Shown: positions 1 through 8,640, numbered from the stretch's first letter. The stretch is 64,000 nucleotides of DNA from CAZGOM01 sp964542875 (GCA_964542875.1 CAZIWA010000011.1:1-64000), one strand, 5' to 3'. Translations and numbers: made by a program. Notes: generated from the sequence alone by a model not told the origin.

Positions 1-76
1 GGCGAATGTGACGCTTGTCGTCGGCGAGGGCGATGTGCCGCAGAAGGTGCTTTCGCTGATCGAGCGTAAGACGTGA
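1..76 (+). CDS. 3' end of an unidentified protein (partial)
   Basis: Reading from base 2 gives 24 codons ending in TGA at 74-76, with the peptide ANVTLVVGEGDVPQKVLSLI followed by ERKT. Codon use (GTG, CTT/CTG, GGC, GAG) is like the neighbouring genes. The fragment is too short to assign to a family; the gene begins upstream of the window. About 440 bases without a gene follow. Confidence 0.55.
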   Translation, partial: ANVTLVVGEGDVPQKVLSLIERKT

Positions 77-132
77 GTTTTTTAATGACCCTCTTGTGTT
101 GAAAGGCGCGGGAGGGTTTTTTGTTGAGGGTG

Positions 133-229
133 GTGGGGTGTGCGGGAGGTCGGACTGGCGTCCGAATACCCTCGCTAGCGCGTCGGGCTAACGTGTTTTT
201 GGTGGGAGGTGGGGTGGTGGTTTTTTGTT
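133..229. repeat. 97-bp direct repeat, copy 1
   Basis: This block reappears at 314-410 with a single difference that I can see (CTCGCTAGCG here, CTCGCTGGCG there). It contains an inner inverted repeat (GGTCGGACTGGCGTCCGA) and the motif GCGCGTCGGGCTAACGTG. Read on the minus strand it encodes LARRASEG and SPTRQRG-like strings, which appear widely in spurious planctomycete protein predictions. It is intergenic and I treat it as non-coding. Confidence 0.85.
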
Positions 230-313
230 GGCGCGTGCAAGACACACCGTAGGCGGGGACGTCTACAGTGTGCCACCTGGAGGGTTGGTGTTGAGGTTGG
301 CGATGGTTTTTTT

Positions 314-410
314 GTGGGGTGTGCGGGAGGTCGGACTGGCGTCCGAATACCCTCGCTGGCGCGTCGGGCTAACGTGTTTTTGGTGGGAGGTGGGGTGGTG
401 GTTTTTTGTT
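314..410. repeat. 97-bp direct repeat, copy 2
   Basis: Second copy of the block at 133-229, offset by exactly 181 bases. The 84-base spacer between the copies carries a GTGCCACCTGG motif that is also seen at 2763-2774. The repeat ends about 110 bases before the Rieske gene. The unit looks recently duplicated, since only one substitution separates the copies. Confidence 0.85.
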
Positions 411-520
411 TGGGAGGGTGGTGTGGGTGAAGGGGGCGTGAGTGGGAGTGGTTGGATGGGTAAGATGGGTTTGCGGGCCTCCATGTCAGAAGGCCTGGTT
501 TTAGCATCTGGAGTTTTTCG

Positions 521-994
521 ATGAGCCCTACCCGCCGCGAGTTTGTCGCTTTGGCTGCTGCTTCGTTTGCGCTGACCGTGCTCAACAATGTCGTGAAGGC
601 GGACAAGGAAAAGGCGGCCGCGGAGCCGTTTCTTGCCGGCGCTTTGAGCCAGTACACCAAGGCGGATGTTTACGACAAGTACCTCAAAGACCGGAATGTG
701 CTGCTGGTGAGCGACGGCAAGACGCTGGTGGCGCTGAGCACCACGTGCCCGCATGCGGGTGGGGAAATCGCCTGGGACAAAACCAAGAAGATATTTCAAT
801 GCGCCAAGCACGAAGCGAAGTTCACACCCGATGGGGTGAATGTCGCGGGCGGGAAAGCCAAGCGGCCGATGGAGCGTTTTGCCATCCGGCTGACCACGGG
901 TGAGAACCCGCAAGTGCAGGTGGACCCCAAGAAGGTGCTGCGCAAAGACAAGGACCAGTGGTCTGATCCGGAAGCTGAGCTGAAGCTTGGTTGA
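521..994 (+). CDS. Tat-exported Rieske [2Fe-2S] protein
   Basis: 157 residues. The N-terminus SPTRREFVALAAASFALTV is a twin-arginine signal, so the folded protein should be exported to the periplasm or anchored in the membrane. The Rieske cluster ligands are clear: C76-x-H78 in TTCPHAGG and C94-x-x-H97 in QCAKHEAKF, separated by 15 residues. The Rieske fold normally passes electrons through a 2Fe-2S centre. No cytochrome b or oxygenase subunit lies next to it, so the redox partner is unknown. GGAG at 510-513 sits at good distance from the ATG. The gene stands alone between the direct repeats and the LarC-like gene. Confidence 0.88.
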   Translation: MSPTRREFVALAAASFALTVLNNVVKADKEKAAAEPFLAGALSQYTKADVYDKYLKDRNVLLVSDGKTLVALSTTCPHAGGEIAWDKTKKIFQCAKHEAKFTPDGVNVAGGKAKRPMERFAIRLTTGENPQVQVDPKKVLRKDKDQWSDPEAELKLG

Positions 995-1199
995 GAGGGT
1001 GCGCGGGGGGTGTTTAACCGGCTCCGGAGACCATACGGCAGAAGGAGTTGAGTCGTTACCGATTGAAAAGGGCCTATTAAAATGCCTTAAACCCAGGGTG
1101 GCGCATGGGTGCATGCTTACCTTTGGGCTTCCTTGTCTTGTCCTTGCAGGTCATAGAAACAGAATGCCGTGATTATCTAAACCGTATTAAAGGTCCCGC

Positions 1200-1697
1200 A
1201 TGGCTAAACGCACTGCTGCAAAACCTGGGTCGCTGGCGCAGTCTCCCGTGGACGTGGTGGAGCTGTCGGTGAACCTGGATGATCAAACGGGGCAGGTGAT
1301 CGGCGATGCCATTGACACGCTGCTTGCCGAGGGGGCGTTGGACGCGTGGACGGCGGCGATCGGGATGAAGAAAAACCGGCCTGGGGTGATGCTGAGCGTG
1401 CTGGCGGCGCCCAAGGATGACCAGCGGCTGGCGCTGCGGCTGATCGAGCTTACGGGGAGCTTTGGGGTGCGCATGCGGGCGTGCCGCAGGCTGGTGCTGG
1501 AGCGCAGGCACATTGCGGGGGTTTGCGGGCTGGGCGAGTTTCGGATCAAGGTGGGAAGCCTGGGTGGGCGTATCATGGTGGCCCGCCCGGAGATGCAGGA
1601 CGTTAAAGCCCTGGCCGAGAAAGCGGGAGTCTCACTGCGGAGCGCGTTGGAGCAAGCCAATGCGGCGGCGCAAAAAGCCATCGAAAGCCAAAAATGA
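1200..1697 (+). CDS. LarC C-terminal-domain protein (nickel pincer cofactor pathway)
   Basis: 165 residues matching only the C-terminal half of LarC (formerly DUF111). Typical signatures are ELSVNLDDQTGQVIGDAID, a DAWTAAIGMKKNRPGVMLSV segment and a following R-rich strand. LarC inserts nickel into the pyridinium-dithiocarboxylate cofactor of lactate racemase. A full LarC is about 400 residues. Here the N-terminal domain is absent and nothing upstream encodes it, so this is either a naturally split LarC2 or a repurposed single domain. Its stop overlaps the start of the methyltransferase by four bases, so the two are probably co-translated. A LarB homologue lies about 56 kb away at 57374-58153. 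Confidence 0.8.
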   Translation: MAKRTAAKPGSLAQSPVDVVELSVNLDDQTGQVIGDAIDTLLAEGALDAWTAAIGMKKNRPGVMLSVLAAPKDDQRLALRLIELTGSFGVRMRACRRLVLERRHIAGVCGLGEFRIKVGSLGGRIMVARPEMQDVKALAEKAGVSLRSALEQANAAAQKAIESQK

Positions 1698-2590
1698 ACG
1701 AACCTTACCGTCGTAAACCCAACCGGCCCGCTCCCAAAGGTCCGTATGGCAATAAGCCCTTACCCAACCAGCCGCGGCAACGGCCGACGGCGGGGAACGC
1801 ATCGGCCAACAGCGATAAGACCGATTGGGGTGATGTCGCCAATTGGTACGACAACCTGGTGGGAGACGATGGCAGCGAGTACCACAAGCATGTGGTGTTG
1901 CCGGGGGTGATCCGGCTGCTGGAGCCCAAGGAAGGGCAGCAGGTGCTGGATGTGGCGTGCGGGCAGGGCGTGCTTTGCCGGATGCTGCAGGGCCTGGGGG
2001 CGAAGGTGACGGGGGTTGATGCCGCGGGGCCGCTGATCGAGCGGGCGAGGCAGCGTGCGGTGACGACGGGGACAGGCGATGCGCGGTTCTTCACCGCGGA
2101 TGCGCGGGAACTGGCGGACCATCCCGGGCTTGTGGCGGGTACGTTTGATGCGGCGACGTGCGTGCTGGCGATTCAGAACATTCATCCGCTGCCGGGCGTG
2201 TTCCGGGGTGTCGGGAAATGCCTGAAGCCTTCGGGAAAGTTCGTGATTGCGATGATGCACCCGTGCTTTCGGGTTCCCAAGCAATCGCACTGGGGCTGGG
2301 ATGAGCGGCAGGGTGTGCAGTACCGGCGGGTGGACAAGTACCTGTTGCCGTTGAAGGAACGGATCATCACGAATCCGGGGATCGACCAGGAGACGGCGAC
2401 GTGGGCTTTTCATCGTCCGCTGCAGATGTATGTGGAGTCGTTGCGCAATGAAGGTTTCATGGTGGATGCGATTGAGGAATGGCCGAGCCACAAGGTGAGC
2501 GATTCGGGTCCGCGGGCGGGTGCGGAGAACGTGGCGCGGGAGGAGATCCCGCTTTTCATGGCGATTCGGGCGGTGAAGAGGTCGTTATGA
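1694..2590 (+). CDS. Class I SAM-dependent methyltransferase
   Basis: 298 residues. After a basic, proline-rich N-terminal tail of about 45 residues comes a Rossmann methyltransferase core: motif I VLDVACGQGVLCRML, the acidic loop end VTGVDAAGPLIERA, and ATCVLAIQNIHPLPGVFRGV as the post-II/III region typical of UbiE/Methyltransf_11 proteins. The substrate cannot be read from sequence. ATGA overlap with the LarC-like gene suggests one transcript. The last codons and the TGA lie inside a TTATGAATTATGAATTGA repeat, so an inserted repeat may have reset the C-terminus. Confidence 0.85.
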   Translation: MNEPYRRKPNRPAPKGPYGNKPLPNQPRQRPTAGNASANSDKTDWGDVANWYDNLVGDDGSEYHKHVVLPGVIRLLEPKEGQQVLDVACGQGVLCRMLQGLGAKVTGVDAAGPLIERARQRAVTTGTGDARFFTADARELADHPGLVAGTFDAATCVLAIQNIHPLPGVFRGVGKCLKPSGKFVIAMMHPCFRVPKQSHWGWDERQGVQYRRVDKYLLPLKERIITNPGIDQETATWAFHRPLQMYVESLRNEGFMVDAIEEWPSHKVSDSGPRAGAENVAREEIPLFMAIRAVKRSL

Positions 2591-2946
2591 ATTATGAATT
2601 GAGGAGAGGGTGGAATGCGGGTGTGTGGGGTTGTGTTTGTTGTTTGTACCAAGGCCTTACGCGCTGGGAAGCGCTAAGACCCTGGCTGTCATAAAACCGG
2701 GCCTTTAGCCCTGAAGACAAAGCGCAGATTGAAGAGGAATACATGCTCACGCGGGCGAGAGCATGCCACCTGGAATTTGCGGGTTCCAGCGTGGTGGCAC
2801 GAACGTGTTTTGGTGGGGGGTGGGTTGAACTTATATATTGCTAAGTTGAATTGTTTGTAGACAGCAACAGTGTTTTGTGTTTTTAATTTCGATAATGATC
2901 AATAAAGGGTAGAAATATAAAAAACAAGTGCTATTTTCTTTTTTGC
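2591..2946. other. Intergenic region with repeat-family hairpin and an A+T-rich tract
   Basis: No gene seen. 2585-2604 is a TTATGAATTATGAATTGA-type repeat shared with 12887-12903. 2742-2765 forms a hairpin (CATGCTC/GAGCATG) within a GAGAGCATGCCACC motif that resembles 22098-22113. From about 2825 to 2945 the sequence is strikingly A+T-rich for this genome and may hold a promoter for the next gene, but I cannot fix -35/-10 boxes. Confidence 0.6.
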
Positions 2947-3267
2947 ATGAAGGCACTTTCTCCGGCGGATGATCGTTTTTTTGATCTGCAGGACTTCAAC
3001 CCGACCCAGCATCGGTTGAGTCCCATCGGCTTATTTGACGATGTGCGGATCAATATCATTTTGTTTCTGCATCCTCAGCCGTCGCTGGCATTCATGTATA
3101 CGCGGGGAATGGATCGGTCTTTCTTTCCTGTTGACAATGACATTCCCAGCACGATTCAATTCAAGACGCCTGCGGGGTCCTGGGAGTCGTTTACATTTCC
3201 GCCCGACATTTATTCGAATGTGCGGATTGCGTGTGTCCGGGGGTTGAAGCGGATGACGGGTGAATAG
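2947..3267 (+). CDS. Hypothetical protein
   Basis: 106 residues that I do not recognise. The protein has no signal peptide or membrane segment and is mixed hydrophobic/aromatic (SIGLFDDVRINIILFL is not present as such; the visible core is PIGLFDDVRINIILFLHPQP). Codon use is acceptable for a real gene, but G+C at third positions is lower than in neighbours. The A+T-rich upstream region and isolation suggest acquired DNA. There is no Shine-Dalgarno in front of the ATG. It may be a genuine small gene or chance. Confidence 0.4.
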   Translation: MKALSPADDRFFDLQDFNPTQHRLSPIGLFDDVRINIILFLHPQPSLAFMYTRGMDRSFFPVDNDIPSTIQFKTPAGSWESFTFPPDIYSNVRIACVRGLKRMTGE

Positions 3268-3441
3268 TGGGGGCGGGGGTTTGCACAACGGTTCGTGCAT
3301 GGGGTGTAAGTAAAGCGCGACGGGGAACTTATAAACAATAAACCCCCATCAGGAATCACCTGACTCCCGAGGCGCGTTGACCCTGCATAAAGTGATGGTG
3401 TCTTTTTCGGCACGGACCTTAACCTTACCAAGGGGTTGATC

Positions 3442-5724
3442 ATGACTTCGCTCACTCGGACCGCCGGCCTTTTTGTTTTGGCGATGGCGCTTTCCCTGGG
3501 TTCGCACACGACTGTTTTTGCTCAATCGGGGGTTGTTGACCCGGTGACCGGCCAGACGCTGGCGCAGGGGCGCATCCGGCTGGGCATCGCGCAGGCGCAG
3601 GCGGGCAAAACGCTGGCCGACGGGACGAAGTGGAACAACACCAACATCACGCTCAACCGGATCCTGGAGTCCGTCGATTCGGAATTCCGGGCGGCGCTGA
3701 GCGATACCAATAAGTTCGCGCTGGTTTCACGGTCCAACCTCAACACGATTCTGCAGGAGCAGGGGCTGGCGGAGTCGGGGAACATCAACGCCAGCGACCC
3801 GGTGGCGGCGCAGGGATTTAAGATCGCGGGGGTGAAATACCTGGTGATCGTCCGGATGAACGACTTCCAGGACCAGACGGAGACGCGGACGTTTGACCAG
3901 CTTGGGGTGAAGGCGACGCTGAGGAACATCCGGATCGACGGGCAGGTGGAACTGGTGGACACGACCACCGGCGGCATTTTGACGACTGCGCCGTTTAAGA
4001 CCGAGTTTCAGGGGTCTGAAGACCAGGCGGTGAAGCAGGGGGCGATCAAGAACGGGAACGACACGGATATTCTGATCAACCAGGCGGCACGGCAGGCGTC
4101 TGTGGCGGCAGTGCAGGCCATCCTCGATAAGCTCACGCCGGCCAAGGCGATGCAGGTGCGCGACGGCATCATCACCTTCAACCGGAACAAGGCTTCGGGC
4201 GTGAACGTGGGTGATCTGTTCAACGTTTATGCGCAGGGCGAGGCGATGGTGGACCCTGACACAGGCGAGCGCTTCAGTGAAGAGGTGCTGGTGGCCCGCG
4301 CGGAAGTGATCGAAACCAACGAGCGTTTCTCCAAGGCGCGGACCGTGCAGGGGGCGCTGGTGGGCCCGGGCGCGGTGCTGCGCAAGGCGGTGGGCCCGCA
4401 GGAGAAGCTGCCGCTGAGCGCGCCGCCTGCGGGCAGCGTGCCGGCGCCGCAAGGCTATGCGCCGCAGCCGGCGGCCGGGCAGCCGGTGATGATGGCGCCC
4501 CAGCCGCAAGGCGGCGGGGGATCGCAGATCGTCTATGTGCCGGTGCAGATGCCGGCGCAGCCTCAGCAGGAGGGGGCGGTGCAGCAGCAGGCGCCGATCA
4601 AGAAGACCGCGGCGGTGTTTATCCGGAACCGGGCGGCGGGATCGGGCGTGCCGGATGACAAGGTGACGGTGCTGGAGGACATGATCGTGGGAAAGTTCAA
4701 CACCATGGGGGTGTCGACGATCAGCCGTGAGGACGTCATCAATGCGGTGAGTAATTTCGCCTCCAAAGGGCCAAACGCCGGGGGCGCGGACGCCAAGGCC
4801 AAGGCGCTGGACCTGATCCTGTCCGACAACACCTCGGCACTCCAGCTTGCCCGGAACATGGGGGCGGACATGATTCTGATCGGGTCGGTGACGGGAATGG
4901 ACCGAGATACCCGGAAAATGGACACCAACGGGGTGCAGACGACCATCGACAATTACACGCTGACGCTCAGCTACCGGATCCTGGATGCGGGCGGCAAAGG
5001 GAACGTGATGACGGCGGACGTGGCCAAGTCCACGGAATCCGTGAGGCAGCTGCCGGGGCTTACGGTGACGACCAACCCGATCGACCGGCTGCTGAGCCAG
5101 ACTTCCGACAAGCTGGCAGGCGCTTTTGATGCGGCCGTGAAGCGGGGCGAAGTCGCACCTCAAGCGGCGAGCAAGATTCAAGGCCAGGTGAAGATTTCGT
5201 GCACCATTCCGGAAATGACGGTTCCGGAATTGATCAAGCAGGAAAACGGGGAATACAAGTTCGTTGAAGGGGCTTACGCCATCAGCCCGTCGGACGTGAC
5301 GGTGGAAATCGATGGGCTGGCCGTGGGCTCGGCCCCGGGGACATTCAACGTGGGCCCGGGCATCCACACGATCCGGCTTTCGCGGCCTGGGTTCCAGACG
5401 TCCGCGTTTAAGATTTCCGGCCCGGAAAGCGCGAGCTCCCCGGCGCTGGCCTTCAATGTGGCGATCAAAATGACCGATGCCGAACTGCAGAAGTGGCGTC
5501 AGAACATCGTGCTGATCAACACGCTCAAGAACGTGAACAAAGTGACCGACGCGCACACCGAGCAGATCAAGGGATTTGCGCAGTTTCTGCGGCAGAGCCA
5601 CCTGCGCATCGAGGGTTCTCCCACGCTGAATATCGGCGGATACGGGCTGCTGTGGGATCTTTACAACCAGCAGCAGAACCAGCCTCGGCCGCAGCCGCAA
5701 CCTGCGCCGGCTCCCCAGCAGTAA
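3442..5724 (+). CDS. Double CsgG-like exported protein with C-terminal PEGA domain
   Basis: 760 residues from the ATG preceded by AAGGGG (3430-3435). A cleavable signal peptide ends near VFAQSG. Residues about 45-290 form a CsgG/FlgO-like region (KFALVSRSNLNTILQEQGLA, then GVKYLVIVRMNDF). A Pro/Gln-rich linker at about 315-390 is followed by a second CsgG-like domain (TAAVFIRNRAAGSGVP, ISREDVINAV, MGADMILIGSVTGMD). Near the C-terminus is a PEGA-type domain (VTVEIDGLAVGSAPGTFNVG, HTIRLSRPGFQ). CsgG-family proteins act at the outer membrane or periplasm in secretion or as cell-wall synthase regulators. It leads a four-gene envelope cluster, and its stop overlaps an in-frame ATG of the next reading frame. 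Confidence 0.8.
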   Translation: MTSLTRTAGLFVLAMALSLGSHTTVFAQSGVVDPVTGQTLAQGRIRLGIAQAQAGKTLADGTKWNNTNITLNRILESVDSEFRAALSDTNKFALVSRSNLNTILQEQGLAESGNINASDPVAAQGFKIAGVKYLVIVRMNDFQDQTETRTFDQLGVKATLRNIRIDGQVELVDTTTGGILTTAPFKTEFQGSEDQAVKQGAIKNGNDTDILINQAARQASVAAVQAILDKLTPAKAMQVRDGIITFNRNKASGVNVGDLFNVYAQGEAMVDPDTGERFSEEVLVARAEVIETNERFSKARTVQGALVGPGAVLRKAVGPQEKLPLSAPPAGSVPAPQGYAPQPAAGQPVMMAPQPQGGGGSQIVYVPVQMPAQPQQEGAVQQQAPIKKTAAVFIRNRAAGSGVPDDKVTVLEDMIVGKFNTMGVSTISREDVINAVSNFASKGPNAGGADAKAKALDLILSDNTSALQLARNMGADMILIGSVTGMDRDTRKMDTNGVQTTIDNYTLTLSYRILDAGGKGNVMTADVAKSTESVRQLPGLTVTTNPIDRLLSQTSDKLAGAFDAAVKRGEVAPQAASKIQGQVKISCTIPEMTVPELIKQENGEYKFVEGAYAISPSDVTVEIDGLAVGSAPGTFNVGPGIHTIRLSRPGFQTSAFKISGPESASSPALAFNVAIKMTDAELQKWRQNIVLINTLKNVNKVTDAHTEQIKGFAQFLRQSHLRIEGSPTLNIGGYGLLWDLYNQQQNQPRPQPQPAPAPQQ

Positions 5725-5804
5725 TGTTTGAACGCGTGTATGGCATAATCCACCCCGGCCGCCTCAACACCCCACGATTTTGCAGAGAGCATCCAACCTC
5801 CTCA

Positions 5805-7229
5805 ATGCTTCCCCAACAGCCTTCCATCACCCGCAGCATCCTCACAGTTTTTTTCTGTGCGTGCCTTTTCTTGAGCGCGTGCGGACACAACGAAAAGTCC
5901 AAGTCGTTCATGGAGCCGTACCGAAGGGGCGACTTCGCGGTGGCGGCGGATGCTTCGGTGAAGGTGGCCGATGATGCTCCCAACCAGGACAAGCTGCTGT
6001 TCATGCTTGAAGAAGGGGCGGTGATGCGGGCGGCGGGGAGGTTCAAGGAAAGCGACAAGCTTTTTGAAAACGCCTACGCGACCGTCGAACGCATGGGGCG
6101 GCCCGACTACATCTCCGTGAGCCAGGAAATGGCCAGCGCGGTGCTGAACCCGACGATCATCACCTACCGGGGCACCAGCTACGACCGGGTGATGCTGGTG
6201 ACGTACAAGGCGCTCAACGCGCTTCAGCAGGGGGACTTTGACGGCGCACGGGTGGAGCTCAAACGCGCGCAATTCTTCCAGCAGGACACGCAGGAACGCT
6301 TTGCCAAGGAAATCGAAAAGCAACGCAAAGCGGTGGCCGGCGCCGCGGAAAAAGAAGGCAAATCCAAAGGCGCTTCATACGACACGCAACGCGCCATGAG
6401 CGACCCGGGCGTGAAGTCTCAGCTAGGCTCGGAATACGGGCAGATGCGGCAGCAGTTCAAGCCGTATGCGAATTACCTCAATCCGTTTTCCCAACTGCTG
6501 ACGGGCATTTTTTATCTCGCCCGGTCGGACGACCCAACGGACATGGACCAGGCGCGGTTTTGCTTCCGGTCGGTGATCGGGGTGGTGGGCAGCAATGCCT
6601 ATCTTGATCAGGACCTGAAGGCCGCGGAATCCAACCAGGCGACGGATGATGTGACTTACGTGATCATCGAATCCGGCATTGGGCCGTGGCGAGATCAATT
6701 CAAGATCACGATTCCCGCGTTCATGAAGGAAGTGCCGGCGATCGCGGTTTCATTCCCGATCCTCAAAACCACGCCGGGCGGACCGACTTCGGTGGTCGCG
6801 GTGGCGGACGGCAAGGAATATCCGGTCGCGGACATCTGCAACATGGATTCGATCGTGTCCAGGGAGTTTGATGACACGCTGGATCTGATCATCTTTCGGA
6901 CGATCGCCGGCACCGGCACCAAGGCGGCGATTACGTTCGCCATCAACCAGTCATTGAAAGACCAGAACCAGACGGTGCAGATCATCGGGCTGATCGGGAC
7001 GAGCCTTTACGCTTACGCCTCCAACAATGCCGACCAGCGCACGTGGCTGACGCTGCCCAAGCGCTTTTTGTACTGCCGGTTTCCCACCCCCAAAGACCGG
7101 ACGGTCCGGCTTTGGAATGCCCCACGCGGGCACACCGTGAAGCTTTCCGACGGCAAGGTGAATGTCGTGTACGTGAAAGCCGTATCCGACGTGGCACCTG
7201 CGGCCGTCTGGGAATTCAAGCTTAAGTAA
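5805..7229 (+). CDS. COG3014-type TPR-like lipoprotein
   Basis: 474 residues from ATG 5805. That start gives a lipoprotein signal with lipobox LSAC (Cys26); an in-frame ATG at 5724 would bury the signal behind 27 extra residues. After the lipid anchor come helical repeat-like segments (YRRGDFAVAADASVKVADDA, LEEGAVMRAAGRFKESDKLF, LNALQQGDFDGARVELKRAQ), as in COG3014 proteins. Those are usually found with LpoB and YcfL homologues in an envelope gene set of unknown exact function. The C-terminal 200 residues are beta-rich. The gene lies 80 bases after the CsgG-like gene and before the YcfL-like gene, consistent with one operon. Confidence 0.75.
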   Translation: MLPQQPSITRSILTVFFCACLFLSACGHNEKSKSFMEPYRRGDFAVAADASVKVADDAPNQDKLLFMLEEGAVMRAAGRFKESDKLFENAYATVERMGRPDYISVSQEMASAVLNPTIITYRGTSYDRVMLVTYKALNALQQGDFDGARVELKRAQFFQQDTQERFAKEIEKQRKAVAGAAEKEGKSKGASYDTQRAMSDPGVKSQLGSEYGQMRQQFKPYANYLNPFSQLLTGIFYLARSDDPTDMDQARFCFRSVIGVVGSNAYLDQDLKAAESNQATDDVTYVIIESGIGPWRDQFKITIPAFMKEVPAIAVSFPILKTTPGGPTSVVAVADGKEYPVADICNMDSIVSREFDDTLDLIIFRTIAGTGTKAAITFAINQSLKDQNQTVQIIGLIGTSLYAYASNNADQRTWLTLPKRFLYCRFPTPKDRTVRLWNAPRGHTVKLSDGKVNVVYVKAVSDVAPAAVWEFKLK

Positions 7230-7304
7230 TGCCTAGGATTCCCGGCCGGGCGGCGGGTTTTTCTCCCGCAGCCCGACCTTAGACTCAAACGAAAAGGACC
7301 CCCA

Positions 7305-7691
7305 ATGAAACCTTCCCTCCTGATGCTGGCCGGCCTGACTTTGACCCTCGCGGGCCTTGCCGGATGCGACACCGTCAACACGTACAGCTCCGAGTCGCAG
7401 AATATCACGGACTCCGGCCTCAACGACATCGCGCGCGTGACGAACATCCGAAAGTCCGTGGTTTCAGGCAACCTGCTGCATGTGCAGGCGGACCTGACCA
7501 ACACCGAAGACGACAACGAGAACATCAACTACAAGTTCGAATGGTTCGACGCGCAGGGCTCGAAGATCGATTCGCCTTTCGACAGCTTCCAGCGGATCCA
7601 GCTTGCCCCGCGGGAGACGATCACGGTGTCGGGCACGGCGACTTCGCCCAAGGCGACGGACTTTAAGCTGAAGCTGATCGAAGGGCAGTGA
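7305..7691 (+). CDS. YcfL-like (DUF1425) lipoprotein
   Basis: 128 residues. The signal peptide ends in the lipobox LAGLAGC, so it should be a lipoprotein. The mature part follows the YcfL/DUF1425 pattern: VSGNLLHVQADLTNTED, then YKFEWFDAQGSKID, QRIQLAPRETITVSGTAT and KATDFKLKL, a single beta-sandwich domain. AAAAGGA lies about 8 bases before the ATG. In enterobacteria ycfL neighbours lpoB; the same pairing holds here with the next gene. The molecular role of the family is not established. Confidence 0.82.
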   Translation: MKPSLLMLAGLTLTLAGLAGCDTVNTYSSESQNITDSGLNDIARVTNIRKSVVSGNLLHVQADLTNTEDDNENINYKFEWFDAQGSKIDSPFDSFQRIQLAPRETITVSGTATSPKATDFKLKLIEGQ

Positions 7692-7766
7692 TTCAGGGGG
7701 TGAGCGATTCGCCCTCGATGTAAGAATCTTCAAAATCAACGCAAACAAATCCCCAGGAATAAACCA

Positions 7767-8333
7767 ATGCAAAAAATCACCACGATTCTCGTTCTTTCAG
7801 GTGCTGCCCTTTCCCTCGCGGGCTGCGACACGCCGGCGCATGTCGTTTCCGATGACCGCAACAAGATTGTCTCGATCAACCAGATCGACGTGCAGGACTG
7901 GACCCGGGCGGCAGAAGACGCCGTGCGCAAGCTGGCCAACTCCGGCGTGCTTGAGCAGGCGCCCACCAAGCCCGCGGTGGTGAAGATCACCCTGGTGCGC
8001 AACGACACCAGCCAGCACGTGGACACCGCGCTTTTGACCCAGAAGGTGAAGATCGCGCTGACCCAGACCGGCAAGGCCAAGGTGATGACGCAGGACGAGG
8101 CCACCCAGCAGTTGAATGACTACACCCGGTTTAAGAAGGGTGAAAAGGGCATGGTGGTGCCGTACTACACGCTATCGGGCAAGATCATCGAGCAGCGCGC
8201 CAGCGCGGGCGACACCCGGCAGACGTCGTACATCTTCCAACTCAATCTGGCGACGGTGGAAGACGGGTTGGATGCGTGGTCGGGTGAAACCGATATCACC
8301 AAACAGGGCACGCAGAACTCCAAGGGTTTTTGA
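7767..8333 (+). CDS. LpoB-like lipoprotein (penicillin-binding-protein activator family)
   Basis: 188 residues. The signal sequence ends in LSLAGC, so the Cys should be lipidated. The body matches the LpoB/COG3417 family: IDVQDWTRAAEDAVRKLANS, VVKITLVRNDTSQHVDTALL, KVKIALTQTGKAKVMTQDEA, and a final YIFQLNLATVEDGLDAWSGE strand pair. In E. coli LpoB is an outer-membrane lipoprotein that stimulates PBP1b; that activity is known for enterobacteria and only inferred here. It lacks the long disordered Pro-rich linker of E. coli LpoB. Last gene of the cluster, followed by a strong terminator. Confidence 0.82.
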   Translation: MQKITTILVLSGAALSLAGCDTPAHVVSDDRNKIVSINQIDVQDWTRAAEDAVRKLANSGVLEQAPTKPAVVKITLVRNDTSQHVDTALLTQKVKIALTQTGKAKVMTQDEATQQLNDYTRFKKGEKGMVVPYYTLSGKIIEQRASAGDTRQTSYIFQLNLATVEDGLDAWSGETDITKQGTQNSKGF

Positions 8334-8366
8334 GCCGGTTTTGATTTCGTGACAAAGCCATTTGAA

Positions 8367-8396
8367 TCCCCCCTCGTTTTACGAGGGGGGATTTTT
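8367..8396 (+). terminator. Rho-independent terminator after the LpoB-like gene
   Basis: A perfect 10-bp stem TCCCCCCTCG / CGAGGGGGGA with a 5-base loop, followed by TTTTT (8392-8396). It lies 33 bases after the stop of the LpoB-like gene and closes the four-gene cluster. Confidence 0.9.
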
Positions 8397-8514
8397 CATT
8401 TCTGGATGATCACGAGGCAACGATCGGTGAATGAGCAGAAGGGAAGAGGCAGATTTTTAACCGCGAAGCCGCGACGACGCGAAGTTAAGAGGCGGAAAAA
8501 GCGGAGCCAGGAAA

Positions 8515-8548
8515 GGGACAGGTTCCTGAAGAAAGGGGACCTGTCTCC
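8515..8548. repeat. GGGACAGGT inverted-repeat element, copy 1
   Basis: Inverted repeat built from GGGACAGGTTCC and GGGGACCTGTCTCC around a GAAGAAA core. A sister copy with the same layout lies at 13778-13811, and a truncated GGGACAGGTGG copy occurs near 30581-30591. All are intergenic. Confidence 0.7.
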
Positions 8549-8587
8549 GGAGAGGGCGGGAAAAAGTTTTCGGTCAAAGGCCCAATG

Positions 8588-8619
8588 AAAAACCGGCGGC
8601 CTTTGGGGCCGCCGGTTTT
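8588..8619 (-). terminator. Bidirectional-type terminator downstream of gltA
   Basis: Nine-bp stem CCGGCGGCC / GGCCGCCGG (8593-8601 and 8607-8615), 5-base loop, flanked by AAAAA on one side and TTTT on the other. Read on the minus strand it follows the gltA stop by about 20 bases and ends in a T run, so it should stop gltA transcription. It could also act on the plus strand. Confidence 0.88.
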
Positions 8620-8640
8620 GGGGGAAGTTCGAAGGGGGAT

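Noticed and set aside
263..1114. Long minus-strand frame through the repeats and the Rieske gene
   Set aside because: It is antisense to a clear Rieske protein and its peptide is the repeat-derived ARRASEG/SPTRQRG type with Pro/Arg/His-rich low-complexity sequence.
3727..5700. 657-residue minus-strand frame opposite the CsgG-like gene
   Set aside because: Arg/His/Leu-rich antisense frame; the plus strand has signal peptide, CsgG-like and PEGA features.
5493..5804. Upstream extension of the COG3014-type gene
   Set aside because: It overlaps the CsgG-like gene and would bury the lipoprotein signal; the start at 5805 gives a normal lipobox.
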